Shown: positions 28,601-42,903 of the stretch, piece after piece
How the letters are laid out: every line of letters begins with the position of its first letter
How positions within the stretch are numbered: the stretch's first letter is position 1
Source of the DNA: Hybos culiciformis
Taxonomy: Eukaryota > Arthropoda > Insecta > Diptera > Hybotidae
Assembly: GCA_964007475.1 (NCBI GenBank)
Contig: OZ023273.1
Coordinates: 132,550,732-132,614,731 of the forward strand
DNA length: 64,000 bases
Direction of reading: 5' to 3'
The notes under the pieces: model-generated
What the model was told of the DNA's origin: nothing
Seen by the model: only the letters and a program-made list of their open reading frames with translations
Database searches by the model: none
Translations under genes and position numbers: made by a program

Positions 28601-31586
28601 AAATAAATAAAATAAAGATGTTTTAAATTAATTAAATTTATTTCTAGTTAATAATACTAGCAGTAGTGCTGTGAATAATCCAGGAAGCCAAGTTCCTACA
28701 ATAAATCCAGCACTAACGATGAGTTTGACTTCATCAAGTGATAGTGAACAAGTCAGTTTGGAAGATTTCTTAGAAAGTTGTCGTGCTCCAACTCTGCTTG
28801 GTGATCTTGAAGATGATGAAGATATGGATGATGAAAATGAAAATGAGGATGAGTACGAGGAAGTTGAGGTAATGTATACTTAAATTAAAAAGAAGAATGA
28901 TTTTGAACTTTATTGTTATTCTAATTTTTTTTTTACAGAATACTCTGCTAAAAGTTATGGTTTCAAGAAATTTTCTCACATTCATGGATGATGAAACATT
29001 AGAAAATAGATTGGCAGCTGTTGGGAAACGTAAATCATGGGATGATGAATTTGTATTAAAAAGGCAATTCTCTGCTTTAATACCAGCATTTGATCCCCGC
29101 CCAGGTCGGACCAATGTAAATCAAACTTCAGACTTAGAAATTCCACCACCTGGAAACATTTCAAATGAAACTGATTTCAATACTAATAATAATCAGCAAT
29201 CGATTGAATATACACCGGTACATCAACCTGCATTAGCATTAATTTTAAAAGGGCCGGGAATAGGTGGTATTCCTGATGTTGAAATCGAACTCAAGGACCC
29301 AGAATGGTCTATATTTCGAGCTGTGCAAGAGTTAATGCAATCTACCCAACTGAGCAAACAAGATAAATATCGCAAAATATGGGAGCCAACATATACAATA
29401 ATTTATCGTGAAGCCGCATCCACAAATATTGATATTGAAGATGCCCTTGGAGGTCAGAATACACCAGTAATTTCATCATCAACTAAAAGCGGCGCATCAA
29501 CTTTATCGCCTAATTCTCCAATAAGAGGTAAAAAAAAAACAAGGTGCTTATTTTCAAGAAACTAATTGGGTTTCTTTAATTTCAGGTTTTACAACGTCAG
29601 AGAATATAAATTGTAGTGTAGATGATGTTCTTCAACTTTTAAGTGAGTTAAATGCTTTAAATCAAAAACAAAAATGTTACGAAGCTTTGGAAGAAGATAC
29701 TCAAGATGGAACTACAAATTATCTTTCCAACGATGCTTTCATGAGTAAAAAAATAACAAATAAAATGCAACAACAAATTCAAGATCCGCTTGTTTTATCA
29801 AGCAACAGTTTGCCAGAATGGTGTGAAAATTTAAACCAAACATCTCCGTTTTTGTTCCCATTTGAAACGAGGCAATTGTATTTTAGTTGCACAGCTTTTG
29901 GAGCATCAAGATCTATTGTTTGGCTTCAATCACAGCGTGATGTTACATTGGAGCGTCAAAGACCAGGACTATCTCCAGCAAGACGTGATGATCAACACGA
30001 ATTTAGAGTAGGTCGCTTAAAACATGAACGTGTTAAAGTTCCTCGATCAGATGGTGATTTACTCGAATGGGCAATGCAAGTAATGAAAGTACATTGTAAT
30101 CGTAAATCTGTTTTGGAAGTAGAGTTCATTGGCGAAGAAGGTACTGGCTTAGGCCCAACATTAGAGTTTTACGCTTTAGTTGCAGCTGAACTACAGCGAA
30201 GTGATTTATGCATGTGGCTGTTCGAAGATGAGCATAATTTGTTACATGAATCAGATGATGAAAAAGCTAAGTCTCCAGGTTATTATGTGCGTCGTCCATC
30301 AGGGCTATTTCCAGCGCCATTACCACAAGAGTCTAGTATTTGTGAAAAAGTTTCAAAATATTTTTGGTTCTTAGGTGTGTTCTTAGCAAAAGTTTTACAG
30401 GATGGACGTTTAGTAGATTTGCCGCTTTCAAATTCATTTTTACAATTGCTTTGTCATAATAAGGTCTTGTCATCTAGAACTACTATTCAAAGTACTAGAA
30501 CATCTGAAGATTTGATGGCTTCGAGTATTCTTTCAGAGGAATCTGAACTAGCTGATACTTGCTCAAAATTATTAAACACCGAATTCCCAGAAACATGTTG
30601 GTATGACGGTGTTCTGAATCAAGAAAATTTAATGGAAATAGATCCAATTCGTGCTAAATTTTTGAAAGATTTACAAGAATTATTGATAAGAAAACAGGCC
30701 ATTGAACAGAATGATCAACTGTTTGAAGAAGAAAAAAATTTTGCTATTAACGCATTAAAACTTCAAACAGAAAATACTGAAATTAGTTTAGAAGATTTGT
30801 CATTAACATTTACTTATAGTCCAAGTTCCACTGTATACGGTTATGATGGCGTTGAATTAATGCCAAATGGCTCTGAAATTGATGTCAACATAGATAATTT
30901 AGAAGAATATTGCGAATTAATGCAAAATTTCTGTTTACAAGATGGAATAGCTAAGCAACTTGAAGCTTTTCATCGTGGTTTTTGTCAAGTATTTCCATTA
31001 AATAAATTGGCAGCATTCAATCCACAAGAAGCCCGGATGATGATTTGCGGTGAACAACATCCGCAGTGGAGTAAAGAAGACTTGATTAACTACACAGAAC
31101 CGAAACTAGGTTATTCTAAAGATAGGTAAATACTGTCTACTATTATTACTAAATGAATCCTTGAATAGACTTGAGGACAGAATCTTAAATTAAAATAAAA
31201 TATTAGTAATTCCATCCAAGAGCTATAGAACTCTCACCGCTTTTCCTCTCTATAGAACTCTAGTCGCTTTTTAAAAATTATATTGATTTAAATTTTTTTT
31301 TAGCCCGGGATTCTTAAGGTTTGTTAATGTTTTGCTCAGTATGACGGGACCAGAACGTAAGGCATTCTTACAATTTACAACTGGTTGCAGCAGTTTACCA
31401 CCAGGAGGTTTAGCAAATTTACATCCAAGATTAACAATTGTTAGAAAAGTTGACGCCGGTGAAGGCAGCTATCCTTCAGTTAACACTTGTGTCCATTATT
31501 TAAAATTACCTGATTATCCAACTGAGGAATTAATGCGGGAGCGTTTACTAACGGCTACAAAAGAAAAAGGATTCCATTTAAATTAA
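16650..31586 (+). CDS. HECTD1: HECTD1-type E3 ubiquitin ligase, 13 coding exons
   Basis: HECT-class E3 that transfers ubiquitin from E2 to substrates through a thioester cysteine (the HECTD1/fly Ufd4 family). Exons: 16650-16789, 17350-19015, 20877-21126, 21187-21423, 23585-23620, 24579-26354, 26649-27497, 27574-28098, 28338-28589, 28648-28868, 28939-29527, 29586-31125, 31304-31586. All phases agree, giving 2787 residues. Domains in order: N-terminal helical/armadillo-like region starting [13 protein letters not shown]; ankyrin repeats about 370-475 ([27 protein letters not shown]); galactose-binding-like SUN module about 1205-1330 ([15 protein letters not shown]); MIB/HERC2 domain about 1370-1420; low-complexity Ser/Asn linker; HECT domain from about 2357 ([16 protein letters not shown]) to the C-terminus EKGFHLN. 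C2722 in [12 protein letters not shown] is the expected catalytic residue. ATG directly follows an acceptor, so the 5' leader is spliced. Confidence 0.93.
19433..19600 (+). other. Candidate alternative terminal exon of HECTD1 (55 codons plus stop)
   Basis: Inside the intron after coding exon 2, an acceptor (TTATTTAG) is followed by 55 open codons and TAA. The phase is exactly the one HECTD1 exon 2 requires (GAG then ATC). The codons read [12 protein letters not shown] and end [11 protein letters not shown], and base composition is clearly less A/T-rich than the intron around it, as for real exons here. AATAAA lies about 50 bases downstream (AATTAATAAATT). Use of it would yield a 657-residue protein with the N-terminal region and ankyrin repeats but no SUN, MIB or HECT domain. 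Alternatives are a 3' fragment of a nested gene or an old retrocopy; I do not recognise the family. Confidence 0.5.
21187..21189 (+). other. NAGNAG tandem splice acceptor in HECTD1
   Basis: The acceptor reads TTTTAGCAG. Both AGs keep the frame: the first includes an extra codon (Ala), the second skips it. A one-residue isoform pair is therefore possible just before the [14 protein letters not shown] segment. Confidence 0.5.
21424..23584 (+). other. Long HECTD1 intron, nothing coding
   Basis: A 2.2-kb A/T-rich intron. The only structure seen is a 21-bp tandem repeat at 22000-22051. The intron after the microexon (23621-24578) likewise shows only A/T-rich simple sequence. Confidence 0.7.
22000..22051. 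repeat. 21-bp tandem repeat, about 2.5 copies
   Basis: The unit GAAAATTTTTCTTATTATAGA occurs twice back to back and then as a 10-base partial copy, inside a HECTD1 intron. This looks like recent local slippage or duplication. Confidence 0.8.
23585..23620 (+). other. 36-nt in-frame cassette microexon of HECTD1
   Basis: Acceptor TTTTATAG, 36 bases coding for 12 residues ([12 protein letters not shown]), then donor GTGAGA. It starts and ends in the same phase, so including or skipping it leaves the frame intact. Skipping gives [14 protein letters not shown], the same spacing as the vertebrate HECTD1 protein as I remember it, so inclusion probably makes an alternative form. The site is just N-terminal of the LQRARA segment. 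Confidence 0.65.
31223..31276. repeat. 27-bp tandem duplication in the last HECTD1 intron
   Basis: CTATAGAACTCT followed a few bases later by CGCTTTT occurs at 31223 and again at 31250, 27 bp apart, between the HECT exons. It is short and probably without function. Confidence 0.55.
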
Positions 31587-31709
31587 GAAAGATTTACTTT
31601 TTTAAAATCTATCAATGCCTACATTTTAATTATAATATGTAATTTTATATAATATTTGAAATTTAGAAATAATTATCATAAATTAATCATTTATTTAATA
31701 GTTTAGTTT

Positions 31710-31715
31710 AATAAA
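31710..31715 (+). terminator. Candidate poly(A) signal of HECTD1
   Basis: AATAAA lies 124 bases after the HECTD1 stop codon. A second one near 31957 (TTCAATAAAG) is also possible. Confidence 0.45.
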
Positions 31716-32820
31716 TTTAAAAAGCAAGAAAAGGGATTAATAACTGAAAATTATTTGTTTTCTTTTTAATTTAAATTTACTTTTGTTAATAAAATCATAA
31801 AACTGCGAAGAATAATTTTTTTTCTACTAAAAATTCACTCAAAAATTAAAATCACAATATAAAGATTCACCTAATTTTGTGTTCAACTATTATTATTTTC
31901 TCCAATATGTTTTCTGTTTGGACAATGAAATCAAGAATATTACATATTTGTTTTTCAATAAAGAATTTTGATTATAAATTGAAACATTTTAAAATAATTC
32001 ATAATAAAAATTATTCATTTTATTGGATTATTAATTTTACATAGCCTTTATAATTTTTACATAGTCTTCTGGTATATTTGTTAATATAAATTAATATTTT
32101 AAAATTATTTAACAAAAAGAAAGTTTAGTTTCTAATTATAAAATTTTCATTTAAATAAGGAATATGTAACATTAAAATTAATTAAATTTTACTTATCATT
32201 TTATCTCAATCCTATGAAAGAGGGTGGTAATATTATTTTGATTATTATATTATATTAGAGGCCAGGACTATGAAAACCAATTGAAAAGTGTTGTTCTTTC
32301 ATAAAAATTAACTGACTTTTTTTTTTTTTTGTTTCAACATTTCAATAGTTTTTTGTATGTTTGCTTATACATTAATTTTTAAATGTAAATATAAAAAAAA
32401 AAAAAAAATTCAAAAGCATAAAAATAATAGGTTAAGTTATTTTAGGAATATTGGAATGAAAAAAAATCAATATTAATACAAAAATAAAATATATTTGATC
32501 ATGTTAATTACAAAGTTAACTATAAAATAAAATTAAAAAAAAAAAAAACAGTTATATAACTCTTTGGATATTTATTGTAAAACTAAAAAAAATGTGAATT
32601 TTGGTTCATAATATTAAAGATTCAATAAAGTAATACAATGTAAAAATTTTTATTTTTTCATAATTTAGGATCACATTTTTTCAACTTTAATTTGAAACAT
32701 TGAATTTATTTGTTTCTTTGCCTATCGGCCTCCTCCCAACCCCCTAAGGCACCTTTTTGTCCAAATCTTGTACCTTAATCAATATCTCGGGGTTCACCTC
32801 ACAAGAATTTTTAATAATAG
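31716..32820. other. Spacer after HECTD1
   Basis: A/T-rich DNA with homopolymer runs and no gene. A short GC-richer patch around 32715-32815 (CCTCCTCCCAACCCCCTAAGG) marks the start of the repeat-rich cluster. Confidence 0.5.
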
Positions 32821-33002
32821 CGGTCTTATTTCATTTTGAAAAATTTAAGTTAACCCTACTAAGAAAAACTATTTTATTGGGGTCTTATTTGTAAAAAAAA
32901 AAAGGAAATTAACCAGCATGCTTTTTTGTTGCGGTCTTATTTCATTTTAAAAAATGGTATTAGCCCTCCATTTAAAAAAAATATTTTGTCGCGGTCTTAT
33001 TT
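32821..33002. repeat. Degenerate tandem repeat, about 52-60-bp unit
   Basis: The motif (C/G)GGTCTTATTT recurs at 32821, 32880, 32932 and 32992. Each copy is followed by an A-rich run, a piece resembling TTAACC or TTAGCCC and TATTTTGTTG-like sequence. This gives about three diverged units directly beside the transposon cluster. Confidence 0.65.
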
Positions 33003-33039
33003 ATTTCCATCCCCCAAAATGAACCATTGCAATTTTCTG

Positions 33040-33420
33040 CAGGGTTACCAACCTTTTCAAATGTTTCCCCCTAAAAAAATAAAATTTCCCCCTAAAAAAC
33101 CCCTAAATTTTTTTTTATAGATATTATAACAGCTATACTTATATACCTATGAGGATTTCAAATAGATGCTTGAAGAAAAATATATAACGCACATCGTAAA
33201 TTATATAAATAATAAAATTATTTATTTATAATAAAATTAGCAAATAAGGTATCTTATGAAATGCAATCAAAAATATTAGAAATGCCATCTAAATCTTCGC
33301 TTTTAAGATCATACATCATACCCCTAAAAAAACCCCTGAAACAAATTACCCCCTAAAAATCCCTCTGTCAACAAAAAAAACCCTAAATCTAGGGGGAAAA
33401 CCCCTAAGTTGGTAACGCTT
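33040..33420. mobile_element. Short DNA transposon with 8-bp target duplication (copy 1)
   Basis: The left end is CAGGGTTACCAACCTTTTCA; the right end read inverted is AAGCGTTACCAACTTAGGGG. Runs of CCCCTAAA follow inside both ends. The perfect 8-bp duplication ATTTTCTG flanks it (33032-33039 and 33421-33428). The interior (around 33180-33270) matches, in opposite orientation, part of the larger element at 34274-35749. An 8-bp duplication suits hAT or P superfamily elements; the element itself is non-coding. Confidence 0.8.
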
Positions 33421-33563
33421 ATTTTCTGTGTTCTCAAACTGAGACTACTCAAAATATGAAATATGCCTTTTTTGGTAGAGAAAATTCCTTGTTTTCGATC
33501 TTGATCTCGACATATCTGGAACGTTGAACGTCTGCTTAAATTTTCGAATTTTTTGTTTTCTTA

Positions 33564-34065
33564 TGCCTTGTTTATAGCTACCACCGTAAAGTAATTTTTG
33601 GAGGAATGTTCCGGAAACCTATTCACAGCTAATCTTACCTGAAAGCAAAAAATCAACTGCATGGGTTCATCTTTTTTTTTTTATTTAGAAAGTTTAACTT
33701 TAATTTTTTTAATTTAAAAAATATGATTTTTTTTTTGAAATTAAAATTACATTTGATTTCTTTTTTTCAATCATCTGAAAATTTTTTTTACAAAAAAAGT
33801 TATCTAAAAAAAAAATTCAGATATGAAGGAAACGTAATGAAAAAGAAACAAAAAAATAATTTTGTGAAGTAATGAAATTTTTCAGATAGCAAAAAAAAAT
33901 AAATACAATTTTCTTAATTTTTTGAAAATATTTTTAAAAAATTCTTTTTACGAAAAATAGATAAAATTAATATCTTCATTTTCAGTAAATTTGCAATAAT
34001 AACATAGAAAATCGGTTTTTACGGTACCATTTTTTCAGATAGGTAAATTAGCTATAAACAAGGCA
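33564..34065. mobile_element. Tourist/Harbinger-like MITE 3 (TTA target duplication)
   Basis: The left end TGCCTTGTTTATAGCTA is matched inverted by TAGCTATAAACAAGGCA at the right end. TTA lies outside each end (33561-33563 and 34066-34068). The terminus is shared with the elements at 2566-3046 and 46619-47024. It has no coding capacity. Confidence 0.75.
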
Positions 34066-34711
34066 TTAAAAATACACCTATAAACTGACATTTAAAATTT
34101 CCATTTGCAGATTTTTAAAAAATGGAATAGCATTTCGAAACGATTTTTAGTAACATCCAAAAATCTTCATTTGTAAAATAACAGTTGTGAACCTAGAAAT
34201 TAAAATTATATTTCATTTTTTAAAATAGTTGTTAGTTTTGGAACATACTCTTACACACAAAAATAGAATGATGCAGGGTTACCAACTTAGGGGTTTTCCC
34301 CCTAAATTTAGGGGTTTTTTTTCTGACAGAGGGATTTTTTTGGGTTTTTTTAGGGGTTTTGCTTAATGTAATATTTGTAATATTCTTAATTGCATTTCAT
34401 AAGATACCTTATTATTATAAATAAATAATTTTATTAAGCCATATAATTTACGATGTGCGTTATATATATATTTTAATTCAAGCAACTATTCGAAATCCCA
34501 TGGCTATACGTTTACCATACACAGGAAGGTAAGGATAGATGGGTTTGGGTTAAGTATGTCTTGACACATGTTCCATAAAAAATGTTTGACATGTAAAATA
34601 CATACCTAGAAATTAAAAATTTTGTGATGGATATAGCTGTAATAATCATAGAATAATTAGTATAAAGAAAGGCTATTAATGGTGTGGTAAGAAGTCAGTG
34701 TTGAAAATCAA

Positions 34712-35572
34712 AAATGTACCCCCCCTAGAACTAAAATTAGTTTCCGATGTTTATAAAAATTAGAAAACTCACCTTGATTTTTGATAAATATTTTTAATGC
34801 GAATATTTTTTTTTAAAATAAAGTAATCAATTTTTGGTTTTATTAGACTATTATTTATTAGAATATTTGTATTATTATTTTATATATACATGTCTTATTA
34901 GAATATTTGTATTATTGTTTTATTATTGTTTTTTCCACAAAAAATTAAAAGGATTATTTTATTGTCCAGAAAAAAGAACAAAAGTATTATATTGTTGGCG
35001 AATGGCGACTATTTTTTACTTTTTTTTTTAAATTTTCTGTTTTTACTTTCGCTATATGATTTAATTTTATTTTTATCTAAAACTTTTTTTTATTTTTATC
35101 TAAAACTTCAATGTGGGGGAAAATCGTAGGAACATCATCAAATCTAAGCCGACCAGTTTTAGTTGTTAGAACGGTCGGGGAGAAATGGTATTCACACACA
35201 TTAAATTTGTTTCTACTTTTTTCAATTTCTTGTTCAGATAAGATTTGATTATTCAAAATAAAAATATTATATATCCATCGTTTTCTTAGTTTAGAATATT
35301 TTGGAAATCTAATTATTAAAAGAAAATCCTGTATTATTATCACGGTGGGTCAAAAAATTATGTGGTTCTTTGAAAATTTTTGAAAAATACATACCGATGG
35401 AAAGATATCTTACAATCTTTTTTCCAAACTCCTTTTTCGGTTCTCTTGAATCACAATTTTTAAAAAAAATTGTTTAACCTGTTTTATTATTATGGTTTTA
35501 TTATAACGGGAAACTATTCCATGCATTTTCGTGGTGAAAATGAGTGGTGAAAACTTGGGGGGGGTACATTTT
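34712..35572. mobile_element. Inner inverted-repeat element inside the larger transposon
   Basis: AAAATGTACCCCCCC at 34712 is repeated inverted (GGGGGGGTACATTTT) ending at about 35572, with weaker matching outside. This stretch is missing from the 381-bp relative at 33040-33420, so it looks like a second element inserted into the first. Exact boundaries and target duplication are uncertain. It encloses the THAP-like relic on the minus strand. Confidence 0.5.
35077..35308 (-). pseudogene. THAP zinc-finger relic of a DNA transposon
   Basis: The minus-strand frame reads FPKYSKLRKRWIYNI, then VCEYHFSPT (the C-x2-H half of a THAP zinc finger) and DDVPTIFPH (the AVPTIF-like box that closes THAP domains), in the right order and spacing. 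The N-terminal C-x2-4-C half is not in this frame. An acceptor-like AATTAG directly precedes the FP block, so that half could have been on a lost or unrecognised exon. THAP domains occur at the N-terminus of P-element transposases, so this is probably a decayed transposase fragment; no catalytic part follows. A domesticated gene is unlikely at this length. Confidence 0.55.
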
Positions 35573-35842
35573 GGCAGTTAAACAACAACAACTTTGACTT
35601 TTTTATTTTTTCCATTTCGTAAGGAAAAAAAATTCAATTGCCAGGCTGTGGTAATAATAGCTATATAAAAAAAAAAAAAAATTTAGGGGTTTTTTATGGG
35701 GAAATTTTATTTTGTTAGGGGGAAAGATTTGAGAAGGTTGGTAACCCTGGAATGCTGTCCTTGTCCTTGTCTAAATTTTTTTTTGTTTTTTCTTTGCTGT
35801 CAATTTTTTATTAATATGTATTCGATTAAATATTAAATTCAC

Positions 35843-35853
35843 TCAGTTCAGTA
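35843..35853 (+). promoter_or_regulatory. Possible initiator of MDH1
   Basis: Two overlapping arthropod-type initiator motifs (TCAGTT, TCAGTA) lie about 160 bases upstream of the MDH1 start codon and about 90 bases right of the transposon end, where the sequence becomes less A/T-rich. No TATA box is evident. This is an inference from motif and position only. Confidence 0.3.
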
Positions 35854-36007
35854 CGTGTTTGATTGGTGCAAGGAGCTGTTGTTGATTTGCATTTAAAGAC
35901 GAAGAGATTTTTTTGTGTTATAATTTTTTAATTTTAATCGTATAATTTTATTGTATTAATTTTTTTAAATTTTTGTTTAAAGATTTAACAAGAAAAATAA
36001 AAAAAAC

Positions 36008-39383
<3,376 letters not shown>

Positions 39384-39386
<3 letters not shown>

Positions 39387-39419
39387 CTCCATGATACGGA
39401 AATCAGAACTAAATTATGA
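39384..39419 (+). other. Possible stop-codon readthrough extension of MDH1
   Basis: After the UGA stop (39384-39386) the frame stays open for ten codons, LHDTEIRTKL, then TGA. The stop is UGA followed by CUC; UGA-C is the leakiest stop context. The final tripeptide TKL resembles a peroxisomal PTS1 signal (usually [SAC][KRH][LM]), though Thr at -3 is non-canonical. Mammalian MDH1 is known to give a peroxisomal form by readthrough of UGA CUA. Whether this happens here is inference. Confidence 0.35.
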
Positions 39420-41282
39420 ATATTTGAAATTATTAATAATGTTATTATCTTGTTATTAGATTTTTGGTTGAAAGAAATTTATAAAATATTATATTCAAGT
39501 TCATGATAAAGTTTAATATTAATTTTTACCACAAACATTAATACTATTTGTTTAAATAAAATTTTTGCAGCTAACAAATAATTTTTTATTTTACGTTTTC
39601 AATATAAATTGTTACGTTTTTACGAGCTTAAAATTTTACTTACGTTTTTCCCTCAAAAGTTTAATTTTTATTTTTCGTATTGTCACTTTATTTCAGAGCT
39701 ACAGACTTTAATAAAAATTTTACATAAGCAATTTTTTAAAATTGATGCCTAGCACATTTATTTAAAAAAAATGGCCATTTCCTATCTAAAAACTTATTAC
39801 TTCTGCCGTAAAAATTTTAAAAACATATCATTATTTTGCTTTCACCTATTGTAATTGATTTCACCGAGAAGAGATACTTCAGCGAAAGCCCTATATTAGG
39901 GATGGATTTTATCAATTAGTTCGTGCGAATGCTAACCGGCTGTTAATGACTTATTAACTTCAATCCATTACTAGGTTTAGATTTTTCACTTTTCTTGATA
40001 TCAATGGATGGATTGTTGTTGATGATTGATATTTGATGGTAATCGGGCTATGGAATAATTTCACTATTTCATTCGCGTGAACATTACTTATTACTGTTTT
40101 TGATCGAAATATTATTTCCGTATTAGATTTTTTTACAAGTACCAGTCAATTACTATATATTTTATACCAACTAATATTGTTGTATTTTCAATCTTGATTC
40201 GACGGTTGATCATTGTAATTGAAAGTTATTTAATGATTGAGTTAAACAATAAATTTCACAACTTTCTTTCCTCAGAATCAATTTGCGATTTAATATTTAA
40301 TTCCCAAATAATAGATTTCTATTTTTTTTTTGAAAAAATATTTTTTATTTATAAAAAGATATAATGAAAAAAAAATATATATATATCTATATATTATTCG
40401 ATTTATGTATATATAAGATTTTTTTTTATATAATTGTAATATTAATTTATTTTTTAAATTGACCAAATTTTAGTTTAATGAGTACCAATCATTTGAGCTA
40501 GTATAAAAAGTTCCATTAATTACCAGATGCGAACATTTTTTGATGAGTATTTTTTTTAACTTCAATTATGATATGTAAATTGATGGGATCTGGTTGCGAA
40601 CATCATATTGGAATAATAATAATTGCATAATTGTACTTTAAATGATATATAAGATAGAAAAAGTTGTGTTTGCTAAAGCGAAGTGAAAGAAAATATCACT
40701 TAAAGTATAATTACACCTTGTTATAAAGTTAATTGAAACATAAACGAATTTTTAATAAGTGCTGAACGGAGTTTTGAATTAACTTATAAAAAAACTTAAA
40801 GTAATAAGAAAATTTCCTAAAGTAGATTGAGATTTTTTCCGAAAAGATATTAAATTATTTTTGTATTTTGGAAATAAAAATCATTGTATAAAGTTAAAAT
40901 AAGGTCCAAATCTTCTAATTTGTTACCTGATTAATTTCTTGATTGGAGAGAAAAAGTAACGATAGATTGACTTTCACCGAAAATTAAGAAGTTACTTTGA
41001 TTATAAACAAAAATTTTATTTCTGTATATTTTAGTTAAAATTCTTTATTTTAGGATAATAAGAAAAATTGGTTATTATAAATTCGATTTTTTTCCAATGA
41101 TTTAAATTTTTCAATTGGTCTCATTAACCAAAACTTAGATTAAATGTTTTTTTATAATTTTTTCTTTATAATTTATTATTATGATTAAAAATTTTATGTT
41201 GCACATAACTATTTTAATACAAAATGATAACGTGTTGCTTTAGTTTATTCAACATTTTTTTAGATTTCTTCTGATTCTGATA
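39420..41282. other. Spacer between convergent MDH1 and PLEKHF genes
   Basis: It holds the 3' ends of both genes: AATAAA at 39555-39560 on the plus strand for MDH1, and TTTATT (AATAAA on the minus strand) at 41172-41177 for PLEKHF. A less A/T-rich patch at about 39880-40090 has a weak inverted pair (GTTCGTGCGAATG and CATTCGCGTGAAC) but no coding signal. Confidence 0.5.
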
Positions 41283-42903
41283 TCATTTTTCTGTATTATT
41301 TGATTCATCTAATTTTTCAGCATCACCATAAAATTTTGGTTCTCCATAAGCTTCTTTCGAATCCTCTTCGTCATCAGACGATTCAGCAGAGCTCTCGGGA
41401 TTGTGATTATTTTTGTTGTTATTGGTTGAAACTACTGGTCCACCACTAACACCAGTTTGTGGCTGGTCTGTTGATTTATTAGATTGGTCCATTTTTTCTT
41501 TATTCAATTTGTCAAAACACCCCAAACAAACGCGAACTGGTTTTGTACTTTGTTGCGGCAGCAAATATTTTTTTGATGAACATGGTCCACATACAACAGC
41601 ACCACAGTTGCGACAATGATGACGTCGATTAATCTACAAATATATATAAAAATAATTAAAAAACATAGTAAAATAAGTTGTTTTAAGATTTGTTAAAACT
41701 TCGTGGTTGTTAATAATTGAGATTGTATAATTATAATTACAATATTTTTATGTTTATTTTGTTTTTAGTTGAAAATACTAAGCACGTTAAGATTATTTTT
41801 TTAATTTGTTTGATTTGATTAATAGAAAAAAATGTGTAACTATCACAATTCATGATTTAAAGATTATTTATTTATTTGCGTAACTTTTATGTTTAATGAG
41901 CTTCAGTTAAAGTAAATTAAGTAGGTACATATATACATTGTGAAAATGTGGAAAAGAAGAGCTCAAAAAAATTAGAACTTAAAAAAAATTAATTTTTAAT
42001 TTTTTTTTGCACTTCGTAATTATTTAAAGTAACGTTAAAAGAACAAAAAAAATTAGATCTAATCTAATTAGCTTAGAACCACAATAAATTTGTAAATTTA
42101 AACACTAACCATTGTGAACTGAGTCTTTTTGCAATGCATGCAATTATTCGCCTCATTGTCCGGTACCCAAACTGCGGCATGTGTTTCAATAGGCTTTTTA
42201 CCACTTTTTCGTAATAAATCTTCAATGCATTTTGTGATATGTGCCATCCATTCTTGTTTTTCAGTACTGGTTGCTGCATATACTGCAAAAGATTTTGTTG
42301 ATGTTTTAATCAACCATCCATTTCTATATTGCCCATTATCTTCTAAGCCCTCCAATTGAACTTCTTCCAAAGGTATAACATGTTGTTTATTATATTTCTT
42401 TTTTCCAATAACAATATTACCATAAACCAATATATCGTTAAATAAGAAAAATTGTCTGGATTTTGGTCGTTTGCGGCACATTTTTGTTAAAACCCCTTCG
42501 CCTACTAATACACGCCCAGGAACAGTTAACGGTTGACCAGACGTACCTAAAATGTTTGAAAAAAAAAGAAGACATTAAAAAGTTCAAAAAAATTAGTTAA
42601 TTATTATAATTGCATGTATAGCATGTATTGCAAAATACAGAGCCATTCTGGTTTCATTTTTTTTTTTTTTTTTCATAGGGTTTTTAAAACTAATTTGATT
42701 ATAATAAGTGAGTTTGTTTTTATTTTTTATTCAAAATTAATACGTAGTATTATTACTCCTTATTATTATTTATTTATTTTTTAATCCATCTTTGGCTTAA
42801 TTTTAATGATAAATCTAATTATATAATAAATCTTACCAAAACAATTTTCAACCATTGCTATTCGTCTAGCATTCGCTTCACTGTTAACTAAGCGATCAAC
42901 CAT
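41283..42903 (-). CDS. rush: PH and FYVE domain endosomal protein (Rushhour / PLEKHF, phafin)
   Basis: Phosphoinositide-binding adaptor of early endosomes; the family regulates endosome-lysosome trafficking. Minus-strand exons: 42903-42837, 42546-42110 and 41633-41283, with agreeing phases, giving 284 residues. The N-terminus MVDRLVNSEANARRIAMVEN is the conserved family start. The PH domain covers about residues 35-135 (RQFFLFNDILVYG, NGWLIKTSTKSFAVYAA). The FYVE zinc finger starts at WVPDNEANNCMHC and contains the PI3P-binding RRHHCRNCG motif, split across the exon 2/3 junction. The tail is long, polar and acidic (SSAESSDDEEDSKE). I chose the ATG at 42903 because it begins the conserved block. 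Divergent from UBR7, with a probable untranslated exon near 45.9 kb. Confidence 0.92.

Larger units (their letters stand above)
34274..35749. mobile_element. Larger DNA transposon with 8-bp target duplication and inner element
   Basis: The left end CAGGGTTACCAACTTAGGGG and the inverted right end CAGGGTTACCAACCTTCTCA match the ends of copy 1 at 33040-33420. The 8-bp flanks GAATGATG (34266-34273) and GAATGCTG (35750-35757) differ at one base. About 1.48 kb long, it contains the same outer sequence as copy 1, inverted, plus an extra middle part of about 0.9 kb bounded by its own inverted repeats and carrying a THAP-like relic. The right end lies only about 260 bp from the MDH1 start codon. Confidence 0.75.

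Noticed and set aside
39916..40082. Inverted pair GTTCGTGCGAATG / CATTCGCGTGAAC between MDH1 and PLEKHF
   Set aside because: Short and imperfect, without target duplication or second copy; kept only as a note on the spacer.
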